A stretch of 64,000 nucleotides of DNA from Bacillota bacterium (GTDB taxonomy: Bacteria > Bacillota > Clostridia > Oscillospirales > Ruminococcaceae): NCBI GenBank assembly GCA_023440965.1, contig JAEZRC010000002.1:1-64000 (forward strand), read 5' to 3'. Below the pieces are notes generated by a model. That model was not told the DNA's origin. It worked only from the letters and a program-made list of their open reading frames with translations, and searched no databases. Made by a program: the position numbers and the translations under genes. Shown here piece after piece: positions 9,038 through 19,086 of the stretch (position 1 is its first letter; each line of letters opens with the position of its first letter).

Positions 9038-11398
9038 TTATCCAAGAACAGTTTTTGCAACATCAACAGATTCTTTTGCATCTTTTGAGTAAAAATCTGC
9101 TCCGATTTTTTTTGCATATTCTGGTGTCAATACAGCTCCACCAACCATAACCTTACAATCAAGATTATTCTCACGGATAAGTTTTATTGTGTTTTCCATA
9201 CTCTTAAGAGTAGTTGTCATTAAAGCACTAAGGCCGACAAGCTTGCAATTATGTTCCTTAACAGCATCAACAACACACTGATAATCAACATCTCTGCCAA
9301 GGTCAATTACTGTGTAGCCGTAGTTTTCAAGAAGAACCTTTACAATATTCTTGCCGATATCGTGAATGTCACCTTTAACGGTTGCAAGTACAATTTTCCC
9401 TTTTGAAATTGGTGCTTTATCTTCATTGACAAGTTTTTTCTTTATGACCTCAAAAGCAACCTGTGCAACGCCAGCAGATTGAATAAGCTGAGGAAGGAAT
9501 ATCTTTCCGCTTTCAAATTCTGATCCAACCTTATCAAGAGCGGGGATAAGCATTGTATTAATAATCTCCATTGAATCAGTTGTTTCAAGAAGACGCTCAA
9601 CAATTTCTCCGCCTTCTTTTTTAAGACCTTTTTCTATGGCATAGAAAATATCAATTTCTTTGCTGACCTGAGTACTCTGAGTAGGAGACTTTGCGAAATT
9701 ATTATATGCTTCAATATATTCAGTTGAATTTTTATCAATGTTTGTGAGAAGCTTATAAGCCCTTACAGCACCCGTCATTGAAGCTATATTAGGGTTAATG
9801 ATAGGCAAGTCAAGCCCATAAGTCAACGCCATAGTGAGAAAATTCTGATTGATAAGCTCACGGTTAGGCAAACCAAATGATATGTTTGAAACACCGAGAA
9901 TAGTTTTTACACCAAGCTGTTCTTTTACCATTTTTAATGCTTTTAATGTTTCAATAACGCCTTCCTGTTCAGCAGAAGCTGTCAGTGTAAGGCAGTCAAT
10001 ATAAATATCTTCATGAGGAATTCCTATAGCTGTTGCTCTGTCAACAATTCGTTTTGCTATTTCAAAACGATCTTCAGCCTTTTTTGGAATTCCGTTTTTA
10101 TCAAGTGTAAGTCCAACAACTGAAGCTCCATATTTTTTCACAAGTGGCAAAACAGAGCAAAGGGAATCTTCCTCACCATTTACTGAATTGACAATTGGTT
10201 TTCCGTTATAAACACGCAATGCAGCCTCTAAAACTTCAGGTATAGTCGAATCAATCTGCAAAGGAACATCAACAATGCCTTGCAAGGCTTTAATAGTTCT
10301 TACCATCATTGACTTTTCATCAATATCAGGCATACCGACATTTACATCAAGAATATCAGCACCGGCATTGACCTGTTCTATTGCCTGATTAAGAATATAA
10401 TCTATATCATTATTAATGAGAGCCTGCTTGAAGAGCTTTTTACCGGTTGGGTTAATTCGCTCGCCAATAATTCTCGGTTGGTCAACAACTGACGTAGTAG
10501 TAGCACTACAAATTGCGGGTTTAATTTTTTTTATGCCTTTTTCGGCTTTTTTATCTTTAAGCTTTGATAAAATTGTTTTTACATATTCAGGTGATGTCCC
10601 ACAGCAACCACCAACAATTCTTATACCATAGGGAATAAGCTTTTCAATCTCATCAGCAAATTGCTCGGGTGAAACATTATATTCATTTGTGAGCGGGTCA
10701 GGCAAGCCAGCATTAGGCTTAACAATAACAGGGAGGTTCGTCCACTGTGAAAGTTCCTTTATAATAGGGTTCAATTCAATAGGACCGAGTGAACAATTCA
10801 CGCCGATTGCATCAACACCAAGCCCATTAAGAGTAAGTGCCATGGCAGGAATACTAACACCAGTAAAAGTCCTCATGTTTTCTTCAAATGTCATTGTACA
10901 CATTATTGGGAGTGTGCTATTTTCTTTAGCAGCAAGCACACCGGCTTTAAGCTCATAAAGGTCGGTCATGGTTTCAAAAATTATAATATCAGCGTCTTTG
11001 CCCGCAATAATTTCTTCCTTGAAAATATCATAAGCTTCTTCAAAGGTCAATGAACCAGTCGGTTCAAGAAGTTGTCCTATCGGACCAATATCAAGAGCAA
11101 CAAGAGCAGATGTTCCCTCACAGGCTTTTTTGGCATTTGCTACAGCTTGCGAAATAATCTCCTGTACTGAATAGCCACATCCCTCAAGCTTATATCTGTT
11201 TGCGCCAAAGGTATTAGTGTAAACAATATCAGAGCCAGCATCAATATAGCTTTTGTGAATAGCTATAATTTCTTCAGGCTGATCCATTCCAAGCTTTTCA
11301 GGAATTTCACCAAGTTCAAGACCTTTTGACTGAAGAACAGTTCCCATTGCACCGTCAAGTATAATAAATTCTTTTTTTAATAAATCTTTAAAAACCAC
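9038..11398 (-). CDS. metH: Cobalamin-dependent methionine synthase, lacking activation domain
   Basis: 786 residues from GTG at 11398 (GGAG 6 bases upstream). Transfers the methyl group of methyl-tetrahydrofolate to homocysteine through cobalamin. The homocysteine domain (about 1-285) has the zinc ligands Cys202 (NCSLGP) and Cys265-Cys266 (GGCCGTSP). The folate-binding TIM barrel starts near 315 with IGERINPTGKK. The cap and B12 domains occupy about 570-786 with the cobalamin ligand in GDIHDIGKN near residue 680. The usual C-terminal AdoMet reactivation domain is missing; it is supplied by the gene just upstream, which overlaps by 11 bases. This split form is common in Clostridia. Confidence 0.95.
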   Translation of the reverse strand: MVFKDLLKKEFIILDGAMGTVLQSKGLELGEIPEKLGMDQPEEIIAIHKSYIDAGSDIVYTNTFGANRYKLEGCGYSVQEIISQAVANAKKACEGTSALVALDIGPIGQLLEPTGSLTFEEAYDIFKEEIIAGKDADIIIFETMTDLYELKAGVLAAKENSTLPIMCTMTFEENMRTFTGVSIPAMALTLNGLGVDAIGVNCSLGPIELNPIIKELSQWTNLPVIVKPNAGLPDPLTNEYNVSPEQFADEIEKLIPYGIRIVGGCCGTSPEYVKTILSKLKDKKAEKGIKKIKPAICSATTTSVVDQPRIIGERINPTGKKLFKQALINNDIDYILNQAIEQVNAGADILDVNVGMPDIDEKSMMVRTIKALQGIVDVPLQIDSTIPEVLEAALRVYNGKPIVNSVNGEEDSLCSVLPLVKKYGASVVGLTLDKNGIPKKAEDRFEIAKRIVDRATAIGIPHEDIYIDCLTLTASAEQEGVIETLKALKMVKEQLGVKTILGVSNISFGLPNRELINQNFLTMALTYGLDLPIINPNIASMTGAVRAYKLLTNIDKNSTEYIEAYNNFAKSPTQSTQVSKEIDIFYAIEKGLKKEGGEIVERLLETTDSMEIINTMLIPALDKVGSEFESGKIFLPQLIQSAGVAQVAFEVIKKKLVNEDKAPISKGKIVLATVKGDIHDIGKNIVKVLLENYGYTVIDLGRDVDYQCVVDAVKEHNCKLVGLSALMTTTLKSMENTIKLIRENNLDCKVMVGGAVLTPEYAKKIGADFYSKDAKESVDVAKTVLG

Positions 11399-12062
11399 AG
11401 CGTTCTCCTTTTTTTCTGTATATACAAGTGTCTTTCATATTGCACGACTGGCAACCTCTTTTTTCTGCCCGCAGTTGCGTTTCTGATAATCCTATTACGG
11501 CGGTAACTGACTTTTTCGGAGTAAGTATGCAGTCCTCTGTTGAGGTAAGTCCTATCTTTTTTGGAGCATCAAGAACAGAAAGAAAATCCTTTTGAATTTC
11601 TATAGGAAAGTCCCCATAACCAGGACTGTAACGATAGGTCTGGAAGTATCCGCTGAATTCTTCCATGATATCATCCTGAATGTTATCACAGATTTTTTCT
11701 ATTGCGACGCTTGCGAGACTGTCGATAATAACAGCCTTTGTCATATCTGTTATCTGGGTAACCCGAATAAATCTGTCAATGTTTATAGAAAGGGTAGCAC
11801 ACATAAGTATAACTTTAGTGCATCCCTTAAGATGATTAACTATATCATTTCCCGTAAGTTCAAGCTTACAGTTGTCGAGAACTATTTTATCCTTATTGCT
11901 AATAATATCAAAGCATTTATAAATATATCTTGGATCAATTATATCAAGGACGTTTGATTCACATTCGTTCAGAATTTTTTGTATATTTTCTTCAGGCTTA
12001 TTCCCAACATACCCTAAATACCTCAGGGCTTCTTTCTGATCAATTGATTCAATCGTTTTCAC
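11388..12062 (-). CDS. Standalone methionine synthase activation-domain protein
   Basis: 224 residues from GTG at 12062, with AAGAGGT upstream; an ATG two bases earlier is followed at once by a stop. The protein matches the AdoMet-binding activation domain that in E. coli is the C-terminus of MetH, including the segment YRYSPGYGDFPIEIQ. It should reactivate oxidised cobalamin by reductive methylation in complex with the MetH encoded downstream. A Cys-rich tail (GCQSCNMKDTCIYRKKGERC), absent from the E. coli domain, could hold a metal or an Fe-S cluster for electron delivery; that is inference. Confidence 0.9.
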   Translation of the reverse strand: MKTIESIDQKEALRYLGYVGNKPEENIQKILNECESNVLDIIDPRYIYKCFDIISNKDKIVLDNCKLELTGNDIVNHLKGCTKVILMCATLSINIDRFIRVTQITDMTKAVIIDSLASVAIEKICDNIQDDIMEEFSGYFQTYRYSPGYGDFPIEIQKDFLSVLDAPKKIGLTSTEDCILTPKKSVTAVIGLSETQLRAEKRGCQSCNMKDTCIYRKKGERCGF

Positions 12063-12077
12063 ATTTACCTCTTAATT

Positions 12078-12941
12078 TTATGAGCGAATAATACTGACCA
12101 CACTTTCGCTTATTTTTTTCGCAATATATGGGTTGTTCATGGTATAAAGATGAATACCATCAACGCCATTTGAAACAAGATCAACAATCTGATCAACAGC
12201 ATATGCGATACCTGCATCTCTTAGTGCTTCTGGGTTATGTTCAAATCTCTGCATTATCTTTGAGAATTTTGCAGGGAGACTTGCACCACATAGGGAAACC
12301 ATTCTCTCAATTTGGTTCTTGTTTACAACAGGCATTATTCCTGCTTCAATAGGGACATTTATGCCTGCAATTCTTGCCTTTTCAACAAATGAATAGAATG
12401 CATTGTTATCAAAAAATAACTGTGATATGAGATGGCTTGCGCCAGAATCAACCTTTTTCTTTAGGTTATGTATATCTTCAATCATATCCTTTGCTTCAAG
12501 GTGAACCTCAGGATAACAAGCCCCCGAAAGATTAAAACCACCATTTTCTTTAATATATGATATTAACTCACTTGCATACTTAAAATCATCTTTTGGTGGC
12601 ATATCAGGATTAATATCCCCTCGCAGAGCAAGAATATTATCAATATTATTTTCTTTTAATCGCTTGAGAATTATATCAATATCATCTCTTGATGAATTTA
12701 CACATGTTAGGTGAGCAAGAGCCTCTATGTTATATTTATTCTTGATAATAGAAGCAATATCACAGGTTGATGAATCTGCGGTATTTCCGCCAGCACCGTA
12801 TGTGACGCTAATAAAATCAGGTTTTAAGTCCTTGAGACCATCAAGTGTTTTATAAATCGTATCAATTGGGCTTGTCTTTTTTGGTGGAAAAACCTCAAAA
12901 GAAAAAACTGTTCTGTCATTAAAAAGTTTTGAAATGCCCAT
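12078..12941 (-). CDS. metF: Methylenetetrahydrofolate reductase
   Basis: 287 residues, the usual MetF length. Reduces 5,10-methylene-THF to 5-methyl-THF, the methyl donor for MetH in the same operon. A single flavin-binding TIM barrel shows the family start FSFEVFPPKK (with the catalytic Glu) and SVTYGAGG, LTCVNSSRDD, LRGD and ISQLFFDN. GGAG lies 6 bases before ATG. The gene follows queH by 3 bases and precedes the activation-protein gene by 15, so translation is probably coupled. Confidence 0.95.
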   Translation of the reverse strand: MGISKLFNDRTVFSFEVFPPKKTSPIDTIYKTLDGLKDLKPDFISVTYGAGGNTADSSTCDIASIIKNKYNIEALAHLTCVNSSRDDIDIILKRLKENNIDNILALRGDINPDMPPKDDFKYASELISYIKENGGFNLSGACYPEVHLEAKDMIEDIHNLKKKVDSGASHLISQLFFDNNAFYSFVEKARIAGINVPIEAGIMPVVNKNQIERMVSLCGASLPAKFSKIMQRFEHNPEALRDAGIAYAVDQIVDLVSNGVDGIHLYTMNNPYIAKKISESVVSIIRS

Positions 12942-12944
12942 TAC

Positions 12945-13580
12945 TTACTCCTGTTCTATGATATTCTTTTCTGCCTGTGCTTTTGAAAAAACACAGCCAC
13001 AATAATTCTGTCTGTATAGGTTATATATATGCGAAAGCTCAATTGAGCGCTTGTAACCATTATTTTTCTTAAAATCTGAATACAAATACTTTACTTTGAA
13101 TTTTTCTTCAAGTTCACGCCCGATACAGTTAAGCTTTTCTGAATTTTTATATGGGCTAACTGAAAGGGTAGTAGTAAAATAGTCAAAATGTTTTTCCTTA
13201 GCAATCAATGCAGCTTCACGAAGTCGCAATTCATAACATTGAAAGCATCTCTCTCCACCTTCTGGTTCATATTCAAGTCCCTTTGCTATATCAAAGAAAA
13301 TCTCCGGCTTGTAATCACCTTCAATGAAGGATATTTTATGCTTTGTTTCAAGCCTTTGAATAAACCCCTTTTGCTCGGCAACTCTCTTATCATATTCTTG
13401 TGGCGGATATATATTAGGGTTATAATAAAAAACTGTTATTTCAAAATATTTTGTAAGATATTCAAGGACATAGCTTGAACAAGGAGCACAACAGCTGTGA
13501 AGCAGAAGGGTAGGGGTTGTGACATCACTTTCAATTGATTTTATTGTTGAATTTAATACTATCTGATAATTAGTTTTCAT
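12945..13580 (-). CDS. queH: Epoxyqueuosine reductase QueH
   Basis: 211 residues of the DUF208/QueH family, which reduces epoxyqueuosine to queuosine in tRNA and replaces QueG in many anaerobes. The paired cysteines LHSCCAPCSSYVLEY near residue 30, GGERCFQCYELRLREAA near 110 and the C-terminal YCGCVFS are the conserved metal/Fe-S ligands. GTGAGG precedes ATG. It is first in the queH-metF-activation-metH run. Queuosine and folate-linked genes have no strict functional tie, so the shared operon may only reflect common expression. Confidence 0.9.
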   Translation of the reverse strand: MKTNYQIVLNSTIKSIESDVTTPTLLLHSCCAPCSSYVLEYLTKYFEITVFYYNPNIYPPQEYDKRVAEQKGFIQRLETKHKISFIEGDYKPEIFFDIAKGLEYEPEGGERCFQCYELRLREAALIAKEKHFDYFTTTLSVSPYKNSEKLNCIGRELEEKFKVKYLYSDFKKNNGYKRSIELSHIYNLYRQNYCGCVFSKAQAEKNIIEQE

Positions 13581-13672
13581 TAGACCTCACCTTAAGGATT
13601 AGTTATATTATTATATACTTATTTATAAAAAAATGCAATGCTAATCTAACATACAAATTTTGATGTTTATAA

Positions 13673-13717
13673 AGATAAATAGTCCGCAGAAATAATTCTT
13701 CTGCGGACTATTTATCT
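13673..13717 (-). terminator. Terminator after the TetR-family gene
   Basis: A long stem, AGATAAATAGTCCGCAGAA paired with TTCTGCGGACTATTTATCT, 28 bases beyond the TetR stop. It is nearly perfect and could work in both directions. Confidence 0.8.
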
Positions 13718-13745
13718 CATATTAAAGAGAGTTTATTGTTAAAGT

Positions 13746-14324
13746 TTATGTGTTATGGTTTTGAATATCATTCTTTATTTTCATAAAACAACCAACATAT
13801 GCATCAGCGAGAAGATTGCTTATTTCATCATCCGTAAAGTAAGTAGTGTTAGTAGCACACATAACTGCAATACCATGTGTGAATATCCATATCATCAGAT
13901 AAAGCTTCTCCGAATTTTTTGAATCAAAACCAGAAAACTTCATTAATGATTTAAGGATAATCTCCTTATTATCATCAAATTCAAGATAAGAAGTTATCTT
14001 ATTGTTATATGGGGACATAAACAGAAGCTTAAAGATTTCTGGTTCTTCTTTCGCAAAATTAATATACTCCAAGCCAACGCCTTTAAACGGACTTTCATAG
14101 GTTAGTCCTTTATGAACGTAGGTACTGTAAAAATTTTTTGCTTTACTTATTAAAGCATGTTTTAAATCTTCCATATCTTTAAAATAGCTAAAAATAGGTT
14201 GAGTTGAACAATTAAGTTTATCGGCAACTTGTCTTGAACCTACTGCATCTATTCCATTAGCGCGCATTATTTCAAAAGCCGCATCAAGAATGCATTGTTG
14301 TGTGTATTTTTGTTTTGGTGGCAT
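13746..14324 (-). CDS. TetR/AcrR-family transcriptional regulator
   Basis: 192 residues from ATG at 14324 (GAGGTG 4 bases upstream). The N-terminal helix-turn-helix spans about residues 8-55 (ILDAAFEIMRANGIDAVGSR, then LNCSTQPIFSYFKDMEDL). The C-terminal ligand domain is alpha-helical with a TetR_C-type segment (FKLLFMSP). The inducer is unknown. The gene diverges from the MoxR operon 297 bases away. A perfect palindrome at 14365-14378, just upstream of its start, is the likely operator, so autoregulation is expected. Whether it also controls the MoxR operon is open. Confidence 0.88.
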   Translation of the reverse strand: MPPKQKYTQQCILDAAFEIMRANGIDAVGSRQVADKLNCSTQPIFSYFKDMEDLKHALISKAKNFYSTYVHKGLTYESPFKGVGLEYINFAKEEPEIFKLLFMSPYNNKITSYLEFDDNKEIILKSLMKFSGFDSKNSEKLYLMIWIFTHGIAVMCATNTTYFTDDEISNLLADAYVGCFMKIKNDIQNHNT

Positions 14325-14364
14325 AAAGCACCTCATTTTTCATAATCTATTATATTTATTTAAA

Positions 14365-14378
14365 ATAACAATTGTTAT
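14365..14378. promoter_or_regulatory. Palindromic operator candidate for the TetR regulator
   Basis: ATAACAATTGTTAT is a perfect 14-bp palindrome 41 bases upstream of the TetR start, in the divergent region with the MoxR operon. The rest of this AT-rich gap (to 14621) shows no other clear element. Confidence 0.5.
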
Positions 14379-14621
14379 ATGTATAATTATATAATTTGTA
14401 TTTATAATTGTCAAGCATATAAAATATCGCTTATATTCATGGTAACATAGCTAAAAATGACAATAAATATTGTTACGTTTATACAAAATGATTACAAATA
14501 GTTGCATGTAATTTAAATATTTATTATAATAAACTTAGCTGTAAATAAATTGACATATTAATATTTATGGGTTTATAAATAATGAATTTTAATAATTAAT
14601 GTAGGAAACGGGGATATTTTA

Positions 14622-15569
14622 ATGAATAACAGAAATGCACATTTGATAAGAGAAAATATCAATACAGTCATAAAAGGCAAGCCGGAGGTAGTAAAGCTCA
14701 CACTTACAGTACTCCTTGCAGAAGGTCATCTGCTTTTAGAGGATGTACCTGGAGTAGGAAAGACAACATTAGCCAATGCCATTGCAAAAAGCATAGACTG
14801 CAGTTTTTCGAGAATACAGTTTACGCCTGATACATTGCCGAGTGATGTTACCGGTTGTTCAATATACAACATGAAAACAGGTGAATTTGATTTTGTACCT
14901 GGTGCTGTTATGAAGAATATTATTCTTGCTGATGAAATTAACAGAACTTCCCCAAAAACACAAGCCTGCCTTCTTGAAGTAATGCAGGAGCGCCAGGTTA
15001 CTGTTGATTCAAAAACAATGCCTCTTGAAAGACCTTTTATGGTCATAGCAACACAAAATCCTTCTGATTTCCTTGGAACATACATATTACCAGAAGCACA
15101 GCTTGACCGTTTTATGTTACGGCTTTCTATCGGTTATCCTTCATCAAATGATGAAAGTATAATGCTTTCTGATATGCTCAAGGGTATTACAAACGAGAAC
15201 CTTAAGGCAGTAGCAACAAAAGAAGATGTAATAAAAATGCAGGATGAAGTCAAAAAAGTTAGTGTCTGCAAGGATATAAATGATTATGCGGTAGCAATAA
15301 CAAGTGCAACCCGTGATAATGAAAATATAAGTCTTGGTGCGAGCCCTCGTGCAACAATTTCACTTATAAGAGCAGCACAGGCAGCAGCTTTTATAGACGG
15401 ACGAGATTATGTAATTCCTGATGATATCCAGTATCTAGCACCGTTTGCATTATCTCATCGAATTGTTCTTTCCACAAGTGCTAAGATATCAAATATCACT
15501 GAAGAGTCGATTATTGAAAATATTATTAAGAATACAAAAGTCCCTGTATTAGAGGGTGCCGGTAAATAG
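14622..15569 (+). CDS. MoxR-family AAA+ ATPase
   Basis: 315 residues. Walker A PGVGKTTL lies at about 43-50 and Walker B IILADEIN at about 100-107; FSRIQFTPDTLPSDVTG and ATQNPSDFLGTYILPEAQLDRF are MoxR signatures. MoxR ATPases act as chaperones that help assemble complexes, often with DUF58 proteins. Here a DUF58 gene starts 2 bases after the stop and a transglutaminase-like membrane protein follows, the standard three-gene arrangement. The substrate complex in Firmicutes is unknown but probably lies at the envelope. Confidence 0.93.
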   Translation: MNNRNAHLIRENINTVIKGKPEVVKLTLTVLLAEGHLLLEDVPGVGKTTLANAIAKSIDCSFSRIQFTPDTLPSDVTGCSIYNMKTGEFDFVPGAVMKNIILADEINRTSPKTQACLLEVMQERQVTVDSKTMPLERPFMVIATQNPSDFLGTYILPEAQLDRFMLRLSIGYPSSNDESIMLSDMLKGITNENLKAVATKEDVIKMQDEVKKVSVCKDINDYAVAITSATRDNENISLGASPRATISLIRAAQAAAFIDGRDYVIPDDIQYLAPFALSHRIVLSTSAKISNITEESIIENIIKNTKVPVLEGAGK

Positions 15570-15571
15570 AT

Positions 15572-16744
15572 ATGAAGAGAAACAGAATGATTCTGATTTT
15601 ATCTGTAATCGGATCAATAGTTTTTATTAGCTTTAATGGAACATCCACTTCATATGCAATTCTGTGGTTTGCTCTGTTGTTCCCGGTTGTGCTTTTTGGA
15701 TATACATATTATGTATATCTTCACTTCAAGGTTTATCAGAATATTGAGAGAAAAACAGTTGTAAAGGGCGAGAGTATACCATTTACTTTCATCCTTGCAA
15801 ACGAAGATTATGTTACATTTACTAATATCAGAGTTGCCTTCAAGTCAGATGTTGCGACAGTTGACGATGTTGACCCTGATGAAGAATACTGTCTTTTACC
15901 AGGTGAAAAAATTAGTAAAAGCACAACGCTTTGCTGTAAGTACCGTGGCGAATATAAGGTGGGCGTACATTCGGTTACTGTAACCGACTTTTTTAAGGTG
16001 TTTAGAATAAGCTATCCGACACTTACTGTTATAAATATGCGCGTCTTTCCAAGAGTGGTTGATATTAATAATCCGTCATTTATTCCTGAAATCAATGATG
16101 TAAAGAATATTTCCTGTGCGCCACCACAGAAGCAGGATTATCTTGATATTGATATGCGAAAATACATATCAGGCGATTCAATGAGAATAATTCACTGGAA
16201 GACATCAGCAAAAAGGAACGAGCTTATGTCGAGGAAATACACAGACGAGCTTAGAACAGAGGCTGTGATGATTCTTGACCTAAGCAAAAGCAAGGAAAAG
16301 GATACAAGAAGGCTTGCTGTTGAAGATAAGGTTCTTGAAACTGTTCTGTCAATTGCAAAGTACTATGTTAAGATAAAAGAGCCGTTGCGTCTGGTATATT
16401 TTGATGGCAAACTGAAAAATATTGTCATAAAGAATAAAGCTGATTTTGATTTATTCTATAATCGCTGTGTTGATATAAAATTCAGTTCATCTGTTGTTCT
16501 TTCTGAAATTATAAGGGCAATACCATCATATTTTAATTCTCAGGCTTTCACTATGATTGCAACCTGTAATTTTACTGAAGATATGTGCGATGTCTGTTCA
16601 ATGCTTATTCAGGCTTACAGTACTGTAACACTTCTCAATGTATGTGATAAATTTGATCCTGAGAAATATGATCTTAATCCAAAGGTAAACACAATACCAA
16701 TTGATCTCAACGATGAAATTGACCAGGTTCTCAATAAGATGTAG
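15572..16744 (+). CDS. DUF58-domain membrane protein
   Basis: 390 residues. Two hydrophobic segments (about 6-22 and 25-47) anchor the N-terminus. A beta-rich middle is followed by the DUF58 signature GDSMRIIHWKTSAKRNEL near residue 200 and a vWA-like half (AVMILDLSKS). DUF58 proteins are the usual partners of MoxR ATPases and are thought to present the target on the membrane. The gene lies between the ATPase (2-base gap) and the transglutaminase gene (9-base gap), so one transcript is likely. Confidence 0.9.
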   Translation: MKRNRMILILSVIGSIVFISFNGTSTSYAILWFALLFPVVLFGYTYYVYLHFKVYQNIERKTVVKGESIPFTFILANEDYVTFTNIRVAFKSDVATVDDVDPDEEYCLLPGEKISKSTTLCCKYRGEYKVGVHSVTVTDFFKVFRISYPTLTVINMRVFPRVVDINNPSFIPEINDVKNISCAPPQKQDYLDIDMRKYISGDSMRIIHWKTSAKRNELMSRKYTDELRTEAVMILDLSKSKEKDTRRLAVEDKVLETVLSIAKYYVKIKEPLRLVYFDGKLKNIVIKNKADFDLFYNRCVDIKFSSSVVLSEIIRAIPSYFNSQAFTMIATCNFTEDMCDVCSMLIQAYSTVTLLNVCDKFDPEKYDLNPKVNTIPIDLNDEIDQVLNKM

Positions 16745-16753
16745 GAGCTTGAT

Positions 16754-19081
16754 ATGAAAATTAACAAATTATTAGACAGTCTTTCGTATACCTTTGTGAC
16801 TGCATTACTGATGATATATATTGTAGCAGGCTCAATAATCAGCATTTTTGAATTTAATGTGAGCTCATTTTTACTGTTGCTTTTTATTATTTCTGAAGCT
16901 GTTATAGTAAATATAATAATTATGTTTCGAAAAAAGCTTGTCATGTATTTATCTCTTGTCGCAGCTATAATACTTGTGCTATTTCTTCTATTCAGGTTTA
17001 ATATTTCGATAACAGGATATCTTAGCAAGTTCTTTAATTGGATTTTTATTGATTATATGGATAAGGAAGAAGCATACGAATCCTTTTATGTCGTGCTGAT
17101 GTTTTTTATTACCGTCATTACTTCTGTAATAGCATTTATGCTACAGAAAAAATTTATTACAAGATTTGCTGTTGCTATTTTGTTTGGTATAGGAACTATC
17201 ATAATGGCAGTATTGAATATTGGTATTTCAAAGCTTCAGATTTTCTGTACAGTTGCTTATATATTGCTTGTAATTATAGAAAGAGTGTTTACTCAAAATG
17301 AACAGGATAACAATAATAGAGCGCAGAAAATAAGCCAACGGCTTATTCCTTTTATTGTTGTGTTTGGTTTGTGTGTTTCAATTTTTCCATCACAGCAAAC
17401 ACCTTTTCAATGGGGCTTTGTAAAAAGAGCATATAAGAGCATGTACATTAAAATTAATAATACAATAAATGATTTTAAGGTCAACTTTATGGGTAAGGAT
17501 GATTATTACTCATTTAAAATGGCTAGCTATTCTGGGGATGGTGACCTTGGCGGTGATTTAGCTGTAATATCAAATGATAGAGCATTGAATATTGAGACCA
17601 ATTTTGAACCTACAAAAGCACTTTATATCACTGGCTCTATTATGAATAATTATGAGAAAAACAAGTGGACATCAGACAGAAATAAATCAACCAAAATTAT
17701 GGAATCAGCTATTGACTCAGATGAATTGATTTATGCAATTAATAGAAGTGGAGGAAAGGTTGATTCAACAAAGCTTATTGATATAAGAAAGATAATAATA
17801 AGCTTTGATGGTATACATACAAAAACCATGTTCTTTCCAATAAAAAGTAATTTAATTACTTCAACTGAAAAATACAAAGCTGTCGGCGATGAGCTTCACT
17901 TTAATAAGTCAAAGGGTTATCCGACAAGTTATAGTGTTGACTACTATGATGTAAGGTACTCAAACTCAGAATTTGCAAAGCTTGTCCATGATCAGGCAGG
18001 CTACAAGTATGATGTAGACAACAACGATAAATATTCTTCTTCACGAAAGCTATTAGTAATAACAGATGACCCTGAAGGAATATTGAAAGCAAGAAGAAAT
18101 GACATATACTCATCATACACAAATATTCCCGACGGTATTTCTGATAGAGTAAAGGAGCTTGCAAACACACTTACAGCAAATTATAATAATGATTATGATA
18201 AGCTTAAAGCAATAGAGTATTATTTATCATCAAAATACACATATACAACCACTCCTGGTAAAATCCCGAAGGGAAAGGAACTTGTTGATTACTTCCTTTT
18301 TGAGTCTCAGAAGGGTTATTGCACATATTATGCAACATCAATGGCAATTCTTGCAAGATGTGTCGGTATTCCAACAAGATACGTTCAGGGTTTTATGTGT
18401 CAAGCAGATTACAGCGCATTTACATATGAAGCTAAAAACAGCTCAGCTCATGCCTGGGTGGAGGGTTATATTGAAGGAATAGGTTGGGTGCCTTTTGAAC
18501 CTACATCATCATTCACCGATAAAAGATATCCTCGAAACGATCAGGCGAGCGTGGAACCTGATAAATCTGAAGATGAAAATAATCCTGATATTGACAATAA
18601 AAAGATTAACGAGCTAATGAATAGAGGCAAGAAAAACAACTCTGATATAATGACTACAATAATAATTATATGTGTAGCTATAGTTTTTCTGCTCTTAATA
18701 TTAATTATGGCTTCGTATTTTCTTGTAATGAAGCGCTTTAGGAAGAAGTATTCGAGAGCCAGCTGCAATGAAAAATATATGCAGATGTTTATGTATATGA
18801 TGAAGATGCTTGAGCTTAACGGTTATTCTCCGCATGAGGCGGAAACTATCCGGCAGTTTGCTCTGAGAATTTCAAAAGAGTATAACACCAAGGAAATGGA
18901 TATTCAGAAAATCGGTAAGGCTTTCATGAAGATTCGTTATGGTGGTCATAATATTACCGATAAACAGCTTGAATATCTTTCCTCCTTCTGTGATACTCTT
19001 GTAAAAGAACGAATTGATCTTAAAGGTAAGTTCAGATTCAATATAAAAGATTATTTTATAAAGAATAGGTTATTAAAATAA
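16754..19081 (+). CDS. TgpA-like transmembrane transglutaminase-fold protein
   Basis: 775 residues. About six membrane segments occupy residues 1-220, followed by an extracellular region with a transglutaminase-like core at about 470-585. The catalytic pair is Cys near 522 (KGYCTYYATSMA) and His near 565 (SSAHAWVEGY), with GWVPFEPT after them. Another membrane helix lies near 635-660, followed by a cytoplasmic helical tail. Such proteins may be surface cysteine proteases or transglutaminases; the substrate is unknown. It is third in the MoxR/DUF58 operon, which suggests that the ATPase helps its assembly. Confidence 0.88.
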   Translation: MKINKLLDSLSYTFVTALLMIYIVAGSIISIFEFNVSSFLLLLFIISEAVIVNIIIMFRKKLVMYLSLVAAIILVLFLLFRFNISITGYLSKFFNWIFIDYMDKEEAYESFYVVLMFFITVITSVIAFMLQKKFITRFAVAILFGIGTIIMAVLNIGISKLQIFCTVAYILLVIIERVFTQNEQDNNNRAQKISQRLIPFIVVFGLCVSIFPSQQTPFQWGFVKRAYKSMYIKINNTINDFKVNFMGKDDYYSFKMASYSGDGDLGGDLAVISNDRALNIETNFEPTKALYITGSIMNNYEKNKWTSDRNKSTKIMESAIDSDELIYAINRSGGKVDSTKLIDIRKIIISFDGIHTKTMFFPIKSNLITSTEKYKAVGDELHFNKSKGYPTSYSVDYYDVRYSNSEFAKLVHDQAGYKYDVDNNDKYSSSRKLLVITDDPEGILKARRNDIYSSYTNIPDGISDRVKELANTLTANYNNDYDKLKAIEYYLSSKYTYTTTPGKIPKGKELVDYFLFESQKGYCTYYATSMAILARCVGIPTRYVQGFMCQADYSAFTYEAKNSSAHAWVEGYIEGIGWVPFEPTSSFTDKRYPRNDQASVEPDKSEDENNPDIDNKKINELMNRGKKNNSDIMTTIIIICVAIVFLLLILIMASYFLVMKRFRKKYSRASCNEKYMQMFMYMMKMLELNGYSPHEAETIRQFALRISKEYNTKEMDIQKIGKAFMKIRYGGHNITDKQLEYLSSFCDTLVKERIDLKGKFRFNIKDYFIKNRLLK

Positions 19082-19086
19082 TAGCA

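Noticed and set aside
11592..11957. 121-codon plus-strand frame opposite the MetH activation gene
   Set aside because: It is antisense to a well-supported conserved gene and has no ribosome site.
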